A stretch of DNA of 64,000 nt. It comes from Pipra filicauda. Its lineage: Eukaryota; Chordata; Aves; Passeriformes; Pipridae. The position numbers and the translations under genes are program-made. The notes under the pieces are model-generated. The model saw only the letters and a program-made list of their open reading frames with translations, did no database searches and was not told the origin of the DNA. The stretch lies in contig NW_024104096.1 in NCBI RefSeq assembly GCF_003945595.2, forward strand, positions 3,839,501 to 3,903,500, written 5' to 3'. Shown here piece after piece: positions 25,892 through 37,500 of this stretch; position 1 is the stretch's first letter; every line of letters starts with the position of its first letter.

Positions 25892-28800
25892 CTACAAAGC
25901 TGCAAGGATCAGGATGTACTTTTCTCACTGGCGTGTTTTTTAGCATCTCACTGTTACTTATGGTGTCACGTGTCTTGTCCTATATTGTCTCATGCAGAGT
26001 AATTTCATTGCCTCCATGTAGTAGTTAACTGGGATTGATTAGAAAGTAACATAACTGAATAGCTTTGGATGGTAGTACTTTTATGTTTTGAAGAATGGGA
26101 AGACCTTTTCATAAGGCCTCAGGGTGAGTGGGGATTTTTGCTGTCTTTTTTAATTGTTGAGAATACTGTTTTATTTCATGCTTGGTTATCTCCCTCTTTA
26201 TTCTCACCCCAGTTTAACATCTGATTGCTATTTACAACTCAGTTATAGTGTATGTATTGTACTGTGTCTCAGACCAAGGCCTAGCATTTCACAGGTGCAT
26301 GTTTCTGTTTCCGAAAAAGCGGACACGGGGGCATGAGCTATGTGTGGTGAAAGCAGGGGGATTGGGATAGGATGCAGCATTGTCTTGGGAAGGTCGAAAC
26401 TTAATTTGAAAAGTTCTCCACCTCTTGAAATCACAAAAAATATTTATTCTGTGTGAAATAGAAGATGTGTGTCCACTTTGAGAAAATAAAAATTTTCTCT
26501 GGAGAGATCAGCTTACTCATACCATCCAGGATTTTGCTTAAGTGCCTACCTGAGAGTAAGCAGTCCCTTTGTGTAGAATGTACTACCTATCTTGTCTCTT
26601 GAACAGAGTAGAAAGGTGAATATTATGTGAAGGTGATTAACATTATTCTCTTTAGTTACTGCATGTGTCTTTAAGCACATTTTTAGTGTAACTGTCTGTT
26701 TTGCCAGAAGTTTTCATAGTGCATTATGCAGACATTAGGGCTCGTGTACTAATATACAGTGACCTCCACATCCTGTCCTGGAAGAGATTGGGGTAAAGAC
26801 TTCAAGCTGGAGGCACGCTCAGACTGCTGAAGTGTTCAGCGTGTCCTGCCTACATGTGGAACTGTGATTGCTACCACCTTTTGCAGAGTTTTTTCTGGTT
26901 TTGAATTCGTATACAGAGGAGTGTTGGAATAATTCTCTTTACTGGATCTATCACTTCTGTGCAGGCAGGTAACTTGGCACAGGTTTCCCTTGCACATGGA
27001 TGTGATGTCTCCCAACGTGTCTTTGCATGAACCACCTGTTGTTGCTGTTGCTTTCCAAGCTAACTAAATCTGGGAGCCACAATGCTAAACCACATCTGTG
27101 TTGAAAGTATTAAACACAACTCTTAAAACGGAAGCTGTGAGGTTGTCATAATAGCCTGAGCTTCTAGACGCTTTATTTTGGTGGTCTTCCTGCTGTTTGT
27201 CCATGTGAGTTTCTGTGGCTCAAGAAAATGTATCGAAAGCAAACAGATCATTAATGGTGGCTTTTGCTCAGATCGAATGTAAATGCCTTTATTGTATTAT
27301 GTATTAATGGTCTTGGTTTGTTTGGGTTACTTTATAATGCACAACTGTTTAAAAGGAAATTAATCTTTTTGACTTTCTTCAAATACACCAAGCTTAATGA
27401 AAAGCAGTTTGAACTAGATCGGTTTAATGAGGCCTGCTTCTATCAAATTTACTGCTTTAAACCCAACTACAAATAAAGTGAATTAAAGACCAAATTATTT
27501 CAATATAGATGTGCATTGAGCCAGGGTGTTATAATGATTAATTTCCTCAACTGTTTAATTCCCGGTAGGTTTTTGTGTCAACAACCAAAAAGGAATTTAT
27601 TGACTTTACATTAAGCATAGTTTGGTCTAGCTGATTATATTGTTCAAGTGTAAATTAGTGGGTGGTAGAAGACTGTGTTGTATTGGAATTTTATTTTGTC
27701 TTAAGCAAATTGTCTCATGCCTTATTAACTACCAGTGCTTAAAGTATATACTTCTGACTCTTGAAATAGATGCTAGGGTTTTCAGAAGTGTTATTAGTGG
27801 GTTTCTCCTATTCATTATGTAAGAACTTACATATTCAAGCAGTGTTTTCCCCCTCCCTTGCCCGAAGAGCACAGTGTTAAGACTACATAGTAAATGTGAA
27901 TGTTTTGTGGTAAATTTACTGCTTGGTTTATTTTATTTTACAAGTGATAAGATGTTTAGGTTCAGTTCAGTGTATACAAATACACAGACCATTTTCTCAT
28001 CTGGGATAAGCATAGTTTAGATGCAAAACACTTCCTGTAGCTTCCCTTCCAAATCCCATCTTGTACATTTGTTGCTCTAAATAGATGACTTTCATTTGTC
28101 TCTGTGCATTTTATGGATTGCAGTCAGGAAACATGATTTGACTAATGTCTCCTGCCTCATGCAAAGATAATGCTAGGGGAGTATCTGGTTTTTTTGGTTG
28201 TGTTTTAAAGGGCTGCAGATGCCATGTGGAGTAGTTAATACAGTGTATTTATCATTGTCAAAGAACTTGTATCCTCAAACGAATTCTCTTCTCCCCTACC
28301 CTAACATGGCATCAAAGTATCATTAGAAATGAGAGGTGTTGAAATAGATGATCCTGATAGACCTTTTTATGTTTCAATTAAAAAATGTGCTTTGCAATTT
28401 TTTTAAAAAAAGCAGAGTTCTAGTTGGGCATGACAGCCCTCCAGTTTGAAAAATAATTACTGTTGGATCAAACTTTCTGTTCTGTGTCTGTTATCAAGTT
28501 ATCTATCAAAGAAAATAAGATGAACGATTAAAAGGTTCAGATCAAAGGCAACTGATTTAGCTACACTGGAGGCTCCCATCTTTTAATTTAAAATGTATCT
28601 ATGACTAACTGATTACCTCTCACATTTATAAAAAAATATTGACATCCTGCTAAAGTATGCAGTGACCTCACTTCTAGCTGAGTTGTGTAGGTTTCACTGC
28701 AGGCACTCTGAAAGCATTGATATTCCTGTAACCTTTTGAGGCAAGATATGTGTTTAGTGTATTAATGAGCTGGTTGAAGTGATGTACAGTAATTTCATCC

Positions 28801-29323
28801 TTGGGTAAAAACAGATGTGAAAGATTCCATTTTAATATTTAATCAAGCTCAAAGCCTCTGTTGGCTTGTTTAAGTTGACCTGACAGCATTATACCTGGAA
28901 ACACTTTGAATTAAACCCTGAGTGCTTGACCTTGTTCAAACAGTTGTAATTTAATAAGGCTGCTGTCTTTGTGGAGATAGTGTGGCTAATGGGCAAATCC
29001 TTTCTTGGCCAGGATTGCTTTTTATTGCAGTGGAAAGACAGTGGTATCTGCTCTTAAAAAGATTTTAATCAGCTGAAATAATAAAAATGAAATAAATAGC
29101 AAAAGAAGTTTTGTATGATAGTTGCTAGTCCAAGATTACAGTTGAAGAAGGAATTCCAAAAGATATCTACTTTCTTCAAATGTCTTCAGCATTCTTTCCT
29201 GACGGGTCCTTGGCAATTGCTGTACTGTAGCTTATCTCTTGCCAGAACTTTTCTTAAGGTTAAGAAGCTCTGTTTCTAGAGTGATATGTATTGGCTTGGC
29301 CTCAGTAAAGTCAGAACTTGCTT

Positions 29324-29351
29324 CCCCCCCCCCCCCCCCCCCCCCCCCCCC
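29324..29351. repeat. Poly-C run (C28 on + strand)
   Basis: An uninterrupted run of 28 C residues inside the KAT6B intron. The minus strand is G28, which can form G-quadruplexes, and the C strand can form an i-motif. The exact length is prone to assembly error. Confidence 0.97.
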
Positions 29352-32300
29352 GTTTTGCTACAAAAATGTTTCTTTGGCATGTTTCTCGAAAGAATGGGAC
29401 TGGGGGAAGCAAGTGCTTCAATGGTTGTGAACAAGTGTCAGTGTATTAGCTAAGCTTTTGTGAAAAGAGGTGGCAGTAACCAGTGAGCATCAAAGTAGGT
29501 TTGGTATCTGGGGTCTAAATGAAGTTGGCTATATAATATTGAGAGAGAGGTCCTGAGGCAGAGTTGTTGTCATTCATTAAATGTTGTCACAAAGGTGGGA
29601 ATGAAATGAGAGATAGAAAAACTTCAGGATCCGTATCTGTCTAGTTCTATGTGCATATTCAAAGACTTAATAAAAATAGACTTCTTAAAGATTGACTGGG
29701 CAAAACTGTGCTGCTGTTAAAATTTGCCATCAGATTTGACAGTTTGACTGTCTTGTTTACCAAGGTTAAGCATATGTAATTCCAGAGGCTACATATTTTA
29801 AATAACACTACTAAAATCAGAATTAGTTTAAAATAATTTTACTCTAAAATATACCAGCACTTAACAGCTACAGTGTTGTAAAATATCCTATGTTTGTTGC
29901 TAGAGTATTAGTATAGTTTAAAAGTATGAGGACTGCACATACTCACAGGAAAGCTACCACAAGCTGTAACAAATGTGCCTCCCAATGCCGAACAAAACAA
30001 TTATTTATTAAAATCCCTTTTTCTCACTCCAGCAAAACATGACTTCTATTCTCAAGTTGAGTAAGATAATTATAATTTTAATGTAGTAGAGTTTATAGGA
30101 TTTTATATTACAGGTTTCTTTGTATTCCTAGGATGCAGTTGATAAACATGACACATATGGATGCACACAACATTTTTATTCTAGAATCAAGCAACGGGTC
30201 AGATTAAGCTTGACATGCATTATAAAGAATTACAGTAATACTGACTGGTGCCCCAGAGTGGATCTAGCACACGGTCATTTCTTCAGTCATTTTTTTGCAA
30301 AGGCATTAAAAGGATATAGCTGTTCAGAGTTCTCCTAAACCTTGATGAAGGTAGTTGTGGGTGGTCTTTGACTTGTGTGGGTGAAAAAAGAAGAACAAAG
30401 TCTACTATAAGTGTTCTTTCATCTAATAGTTACTTACTTTATTGGCACATTATCTTTAAGGATTTTAACTGTTACTGTGGTTTGAGAGCTTGATCAAGAT
30501 TTGTAAGTCTTGGGTTTGCTTCTCTGATCTGTCATCACTGTGTTGTGCCGTAACCTGCTGCTTCTGAACCTTGCATTTCTACTAAGACTCTAGAGTGTGT
30601 ATGAAGGCACCAGTGACAGAAAGTGGCTGTCAGTGGTGTGTTAGTACTGGGAACCTCTGGCAAGATATCAGCTTCAGTCTGTGTTTTTGTGAGTCTTCTT
30701 CAGATTCTGCTTTGGCTGTTGAAATGTTAGCTAACAGTGTTTTGGCACGTAATTGTTGGTTTTACCTTAGAAGGCTGATGACATGATGCTTTTCACCTCT
30801 GGGTGACTATTAGAAATACGATTCTGGCCCTTTACTATGGGAGGTTATCTTGGCTATTCACAAGCTGATGTAAATGATGGAGAGTCTCAGTCCAGTTCAA
30901 GAACAGGCATCCATTTTAGACTTAATCAGGGTGATTTCATGGTATTGCAAATCTCAGTAGTCTGGCCTGTGGACTCCCTGTAGCACGGGAAATATGTTAG
31001 GTATTGCCCTTTAACACAGTCATTCCTGTTTTGATTTCTTAGAAAGTGTCTGAAGCCATCTGAAAAACACATTTGAGGAAGCTGTACTTGTTGTACATGC
31101 TAAAAATATATTTCCCAGTCTTGTTGCAGTGTGATATAGCAAGCTGGCAGGTTTCTTCTGTTATCTCACTTTCTTGGTAGGACCTGGGGCCTTGCGGGTG
31201 ACTGCCTGTTAATTGCTGCTTGAGTCATGGGGACAGACGTGGCTGCTTCTTAGACCAAAGATGTAGCAACTAATTTTGCTAATAGAGGCTTGAACTCAGG
31301 CTTGCTTGATTTGGATGTGATTGAATCACCACCTCATTTTTCCCATAGGCAGGGGAAAAAAAGGAAATTCCAGTGTTGTAGCAGATTGACATGTTTTGTA
31401 TGGGTGGGAAGTATCCAGTTTCTATGCTTCTTTCAACAGTGCTAGTTTCTTCTGAAATACATCCATCTTGGATATACACTGCTGGAATGGGTACAAGATG
31501 CTTAAGGTGATTCTGGTCCAATATGCAGAAGAAGTAGTGATATTGGAGCTACAATTTCACTGAAGGGGGGAAATGGTACATTTTTCAAGGATATGTGCTT
31601 GCTGGTTTATTTTCTGCTTTCCTACATTAAAAAAAAAGAGAGCAACTGCATTCACATTGCAACATTGCAACTGCAGTCAATGTCAGTCAGATGTACTTTG
31701 CCCATCTTCCTTTAGTGAAGTTGCACTTAATGGCCAGATCAAACAGTTAACTTGTACTCAACTAAAGCTGACAAGTAGGTTTTATGGAAATTGAGAGTGG
31801 CCTTTGGAAGCATTACTGCTGAAACAGGAGAGAGGGACAGCTCTATCTGCATTTTTGTTTTTGATATTTCACATAATGGTAGAGGTGGTAGTCAGCTAAA
31901 CAATTCATATATGATACTGGATTAGGTACGGCACGTGGTCCTTCTTGGTGAACTGGGTAGCCATGGTAAATAGCGAGGAGGAGGAATACTGGGGCTGTAA
32001 GTGTGAGCATGAGGGATATATTTTGAGAATTTGGAGCTGAGGAGATAGTGAAGGAAATATGAGATAGGTAATCCAGTCAGAAGCCAGATTTCACTATGTG
32101 TGTTGTTCTGGGAAATGAACTGTTCATAAATGTCGAAGATTCTGGGTTAAGCTAATGTTTCTTAGTATGAAACTAAATACTTCCAAAATCTCCTGGGTTT
32201 AAGGGATATTTCATAGCTAAAATAAGAAGGGAAATCCGTGAGTGTGGTTTTTCTGCCTTTATAGCAATAGAAGCAGATTTTACCATCTTGTTTAAACATC

Positions 32301-32537
32301 TGCATATTCTGTGCAATTAGCCTGCTAGGATAGCAAGACATGGTAAGGAACAATGCTTCCATTTCTTTGGTGTGATGTTCCTGGCCTTTCTGACCTCTTC
32401 TCTCCTATTATGTTCCTATTACACAGAACTGGTTTCAAAACCCACATTTTTTCCACTTCTCTACCTTAATGAAAGGTGCAATAAAGCTAGGATTTGCTTA
32501 ATTTTATTTAAAAAGATGATCCAGGATTCAAATTTAA

Positions 32538-32541
<4 letters not shown>

Positions 32542-32597
<56 letters not shown>
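32542..32597. repeat. Poly-T run (T56)
   Basis: An uninterrupted run of 56 T on the + strand. On the minus strand it would be an A56 tail, but the sequence just to its right (the would-be body of a minus-strand retrocopy) matches nothing I recognise. It is best treated as an expanded mononucleotide repeat. Confidence 0.95.
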
Positions 32598-32598
<1 letters not shown>

Positions 32599-35500
32599 TA
32601 GTTTTTTGTCGTTGCTACAGAGAGACTGAATATAAAATTGAAGGGCCCAGGATTTTGCTTTGGTTGCACTGTTTGGCATGTATTTGTAAGAGATTAAGGT
32701 GGAATCTCTTGTATATACAACTGCCACCTATCCTCTTAGAACTTGTGTAATGTAAGTACAAAACATTATTTGTACCTGTAAAGTATACAGTGATATTTTT
32801 TTGATTTGTAGAGCTCTCCAGAACTTGTAGACTTGTAATAAGAGTAGTATGCTTTCTGGTGGCTGGGATGAAAATTTTTAAATGTTAAAAAAACTTAAAA
32901 TTTTTAAAACCTATGTATGTAGTACTGATTAGAGAAATGCATTTGAAGTATTTTGTTTTAAGCTTCTCTATTTGCTTTGCCTTCCTGAAAAATCAATATA
33001 TGCATAGGTAATGAAACCAGAAATCAGACCAGGTTAGTTTCCTTGGTAGGAGGTGCAAATACTCTTACAACTTGTTTGACATGACTACAGCTTTATTTTC
33101 TGAAGGCGCAATTAATTGTGTTGATTCAGCTGTATGCTTGGTATCAATACCTCACTCCGTGCCTACAGAGTGATCAGTGTCACATTGAGTGCTCTGTGGC
33201 AGGATCTATCTAACAGAGTTCTGTAACACCAAGCCCAGGGGGGACTAGCAGCATGAGCAGCAGCTTGCTTTTGACAGCAGAATGTCCTTGTTGCTATCGA
33301 TTAGATTGTTCAGTGAAGTGAAAAAACATTGATCCAGCTTTAAACTGGTAGTTATATGATAATCCTGGAGATGAATGAGTATCAAGTGAAGTATTGCTGG
33401 GGGGAGTGGCATGGGGGGAATCCGATATTGGGTTTTTGCGTAGCTAATACTAGGCTAATAATACTTTAAAAATAGATGTTTTATTTTGTACATCAACACT
33501 AAATTAAATTCAGTTAATAAATATGAACCAGATCTTTCTGTACAACAGGTGCAAATAGCCAGAAAATGACATATGTCCTCTCTTTTAAATTCCCCAAATC
33601 ACTGTTCTCTGTTGCTCTCTAGTCTAGGCACTGGAAGTAATGCTGGTATTTTCACTGGTGGGGTGGGGACAGTCTTCCAGTGTTTGGTGTCTGATGGATG
33701 GTTATGTTTGGCACTGAGTGGCTCTGAAATAACATACGTATGTTTTGGAGCTACAGTCAGTTAATTCATGTTGTAAGTCCCATCTCATCCCCCTGTTACC
33801 TCTAAAGCTATCTGTATCATGTTACTTTTTCTTTGGAAAGCTAACTTATTTCTTCCTTTTTTTTTCCTCTACTGAAATGAAGATTCTTGGGGTGCTGTGG
33901 GGTGTAATATGAACTTTGAGCTGACCTTTCTAACACTTGATCTCCTGATTGATAGGTCTAGAAAAGAACTGATTGAAAATAATGTTGTCTAATATACTGT
34001 GCATTTGCTGGTGTTCTTGATGCATCTTATTCATAAAAAAGGTCATAGGTTTTACTGCAGTGCTTGTATCTAAGATCAGGGTCATATTAACTCAGTCTCA
34101 TATTTTCTCATTCTATACCATCTGTTTCTTTGTGTTGTAAAAACATTTTTTTATCTGATTGCAAAAATATCCCCTTCAAATAATCATACAATTTTATACT
34201 AAAAATGTACTTTTATTATTAGTTCTGCATGACTTTCTGGCTAATGTGCGTTTTAAGTATAAAAAGGAACAAAGAAACAAAATATGTTTATTTCTTTCAG
34301 GAAGGCATTAACTATGGGCAGGACCTTTCCCAAATGGGAATTTTCTTTATAAGTCTAAGCATTGAACATAGCTCATAGTATCATTTCTGCTTTTTCTTTT
34401 TTTTTTGTACTTATGAATGAGGGGATTACGTTTTTTAAGAGTTTCTTCACTTTAAACTGTTACTTCAAGACTCATCTAGGACATTTTATTAACATTTTAT
34501 TGCTTACTGGTTTTGAGAGAGTTTTATTTGTGTTAAAGCTCAATCTTCCTTACTTTTGCAATATGATTTAGTAGCTTCATACAGAAATAAATGGTACTAA
34601 GCTTGAAGGAGCCAAAAATTATTTCAGTATTATTCCTGTTCCACAATACATTATTTCACTGTTTTCTCTTGGTGTATTTCTCTGCTGTCTTAACTGTGAG
34701 ATCTAATAGTCTTCCAGGAAGGTTAATGTTGACAGAGAATCTTCCCCCCTCCATTACCCTTGAATTTCCTAGTAAAACACGAATGTTTTCTGATCTTATG
34801 TTTACCCTGCAGTCTTGCTTTATACACTTCTTGTCATCATGATTATTTACTTAATTGAGAAACTTGAAGTGGCAAATCAGTTGAAGTGCTTGGCTGTAGT
34901 TGTTGTCCTCAGTAGTGTCAAAGTTGTGATGATATTGCAACAGAACCTGGTTGCATCCATTGCCTTACATGTAGAATTCAAGGATGTGCACCTGTGTGAA
35001 ATACACATTTCCCCTTTCCCCTGCCTCCCTGCTCATCTGGATATAAACCTGTTCTCCTGCCCATGTTGTGCATTTTGTTGCTCTAACAGAATTTGTTGTA
35101 TGTAGTTGGGAAATTTAGAGGGCTGTTACATTAGATCAGGTGGGTATAACTTAAGCCTCCAAGTTCACAGGGGTTATTCAGCTGTTTTATTTCTAGCATC
35201 ATCAATTATAGTAACTTTTGATTTGTGCTTAGATGGCAATTGTAAGAGTTTGCAGCTCTGGTATGCTGTTCCTTTTGCAGAGCTACAATTGAGGAACTAT
35301 TGGGAAAGATGTGGGCTTAAAAACTGTTCAGGAGGCAAAAAACTATACATAAGACATCAGTTCTTTAAATTACACATATGTTGTAATGTAAATGTCCAGA
35401 CAAACCCTTTTCTATAATCTGAGTTTTGCAGAAGGTCCTTTCATGCAATGAGGAAGTGTACATTAGAGCTACATACTGCTATAAAAAATAGTTTCAATGA

Positions 35501-37164
35501 CAAGTGTGTTTTCAAAAACGTCTTTAATGGGCTTGAAACTATTGTACACGTTTATTGCTATGCAAAAATGCTCTTTCTAGCTTTAGTTACTTCATCCACT
35601 GAAGTAGTGTGAACTAAACTTCAGTACTTTTGTCTGCATGCACTATTTATGCAGAGATATGTTGCTGTAGGAGACAAATGCCAGATGGTTTTTGGGACAC
35701 TGAAAAATCCCCTTTTCCTCTGTCATGGTCAAAATAGAAATTTGGTATTTCTGGTGTCCCTCCACCCCCCCAATCACACAACCAAATAATTTCATCGATT
35801 TTTTTTTTTTTTTTCTGAACTACACAGTCCATACAGTTTTTTTGCTTACCTAATAGGCACCAGTTTTTACTTGTAAGTGAAAAGGTTTGTTTGCCAGATG
35901 ATCACTTTTCATACTGAAATAAAATGAAGGCATCTCACTTAATTCTTCCTCATATAGCAGAATAAGTGGAAGGGTCAGTTTAAAAAGTTATTACATTTTT
36001 TGAGGTAAAGCAAGGAAGGATAGTCTAAAACTATGAATAATGTATTAGTTTGCAGGTGTATTGTCTTAAGAATAGAATTGCTTCAGAATTACTTTAAAAT
36101 ACTATGTCTAGGGCAAATAGTGGAGTTTTTCAGAGAAATGATGCTTGCTTTGATCTCTGAACAGATCAAGTACAGATGAGTGCATGTTGATTAACTCTGC
36201 TAAATTAGAGCATGGAATGAAGACTGACAATCACTTGTAAATTGCTTTACATTGCAGATGTCCCAGAAACTCTTCATTTTGACAGTTACTGCACAGTCTT
36301 CTCACTTTTATCTCCAGTGTCCTTCGGAGTTTGGAGTGGAAAGGAGGTTCCTTGTCTCTGTAAACTTACAGTCTCTAAGCTGAAAAGTTCTTGGTGTAAC
36401 CACGGCTGAGAATGAATTAATGTTAATTTGTTATGTTACTTTCTCAGAGCTGACACCTTGTGATGAAAACTCTGCTGTAGATTTCTCTCCTTTTTTTCTC
36501 ATGTATCATTTAGGGATTACATGTCTTTGAAAGCATTTAAGAAGAATAGACTATGTAAGCCAATTTTATAAACCACTCACAACTTACTTGTCTTTCAAGG
36601 AAACTCCTCTTCAGAATGCATTACTTAGTTCCTTAGCTTCCACTTTCATGCTCTTGCTAAACAAACTCAGTCAAAATTGACTGATATCTGTACTAAGTGG
36701 CCAGTAACATTTGAAGTGTTCTGACTGTGAAGAATATAGTATTTCTTGTGATGCAAAGGTACTTGTCCTTTCTGCTTGTTTGCAATTCAGTTGGTGATCA
36801 AATGTGGAACTCCTGCTGCAGTGCATCGAAACCTGGCAGGGGTCTTGTGCAGCCTTCGGGTCTCCCGGGCGGCACCGAAGAATGGTGCTGTTCACTCAGT
36901 GCAGTCGAAGGAACTGAAGATAAGAGTAGTACAGAGATGTCCTAAATGACTGGAAACATTCCCTCTTCCAGCATTCTCCCTCTTCCCTTCTTAATGGAAG
37001 AAAGCAAACTGGTTGCTATATTAATACATAGCTGTTTCATAGATTTACATGGCAGGTTTTTGTGGGTCGTAGAGCAGAGTCCCATTTTGGCATGTTTGTG
37101 TTGTGTCTTACGTAGCTGATGTTGATATTAACACTTCTGGAATACCAGTTGATCCCCCCTCCCC

Positions 37165-37186
37165 TTTTTTTTTTTTTTTTTTTTTT
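37165..37186. repeat. Poly-T run (T22) beside a CR1 3' end
   Basis: T22 preceded by a C-rich stretch. It lies about 20 bases left of the 3' end of the minus-orientation CR1 fragment that follows, so in the element's orientation it reads as an A22 run downstream of the CR1 terminus. Confidence 0.9.
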
Positions 37187-37205
37187 ACTTCTGACTTCCT
37201 GGAGC

Positions 37206-37500
37206 AACACTTTTGCCTGAATCCTTGGGTTGGAAAAGACCTCCAAGTAGTCCAACCCTTGGTCCAAATTGTCCATCAGTTAGAATCTGCGTGCCACCAC
37301 CTCTGGGCAGCCCACCAATGCCTATTACTCTCTCTGTAAAGAATTTTCTCCTGATATCCAACTTAAATTTCCCCTGGCGGAGCTTAAGCCCGTGCCCCCT
37401 TGTCCTATTGCTGAGTGCCTGAGAGAAGAGACCAACCCCCACCTGGCTAGAACTTCCCTTCAGGTAGTTATAGACTTCCCTTCAGGTAGTTATTGCCTGC
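37206..37500 (-). mobile_element. CR1 LINE fragment (3' end, minus orientation)
   Basis: The + strand reads GGGTTGGAAAAGACCTCCAAG, then CCACCTCTGGGCAGCC, then TTTCTCCTGATATCCAACTT, then GAGAAGAGACCAACCCCCAC. This is the reverse complement of the avian CR1 3' region. The minus strand translates to a short reverse-transcriptase C-terminal remnant around [19 protein letters not shown]. The element is 5'-truncated. A 20-base direct duplication (37452-37471 and 37474-37493) sits near its right end. Confidence 0.92.

Noticed and set aside
32461..32727. Poly-Lys and poly-Phe frames across the T56 run, and similar frames at 47.6 kb and 37.1 kb
   Set aside because: They are direct translations of homopolymer runs and not genes.
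34815..35417. Consecutive plus-strand frames of about 100 codons each
   Set aside because: Their translations are Cys/Leu/Val-rich with no domain. The adjoining stops and lack of splice signals argue against exons.
36800..36910. A locally GC-rich patch in the AT-rich intron
   Set aside because: Too short for a CpG island, with no promoter elements or coding similarity.
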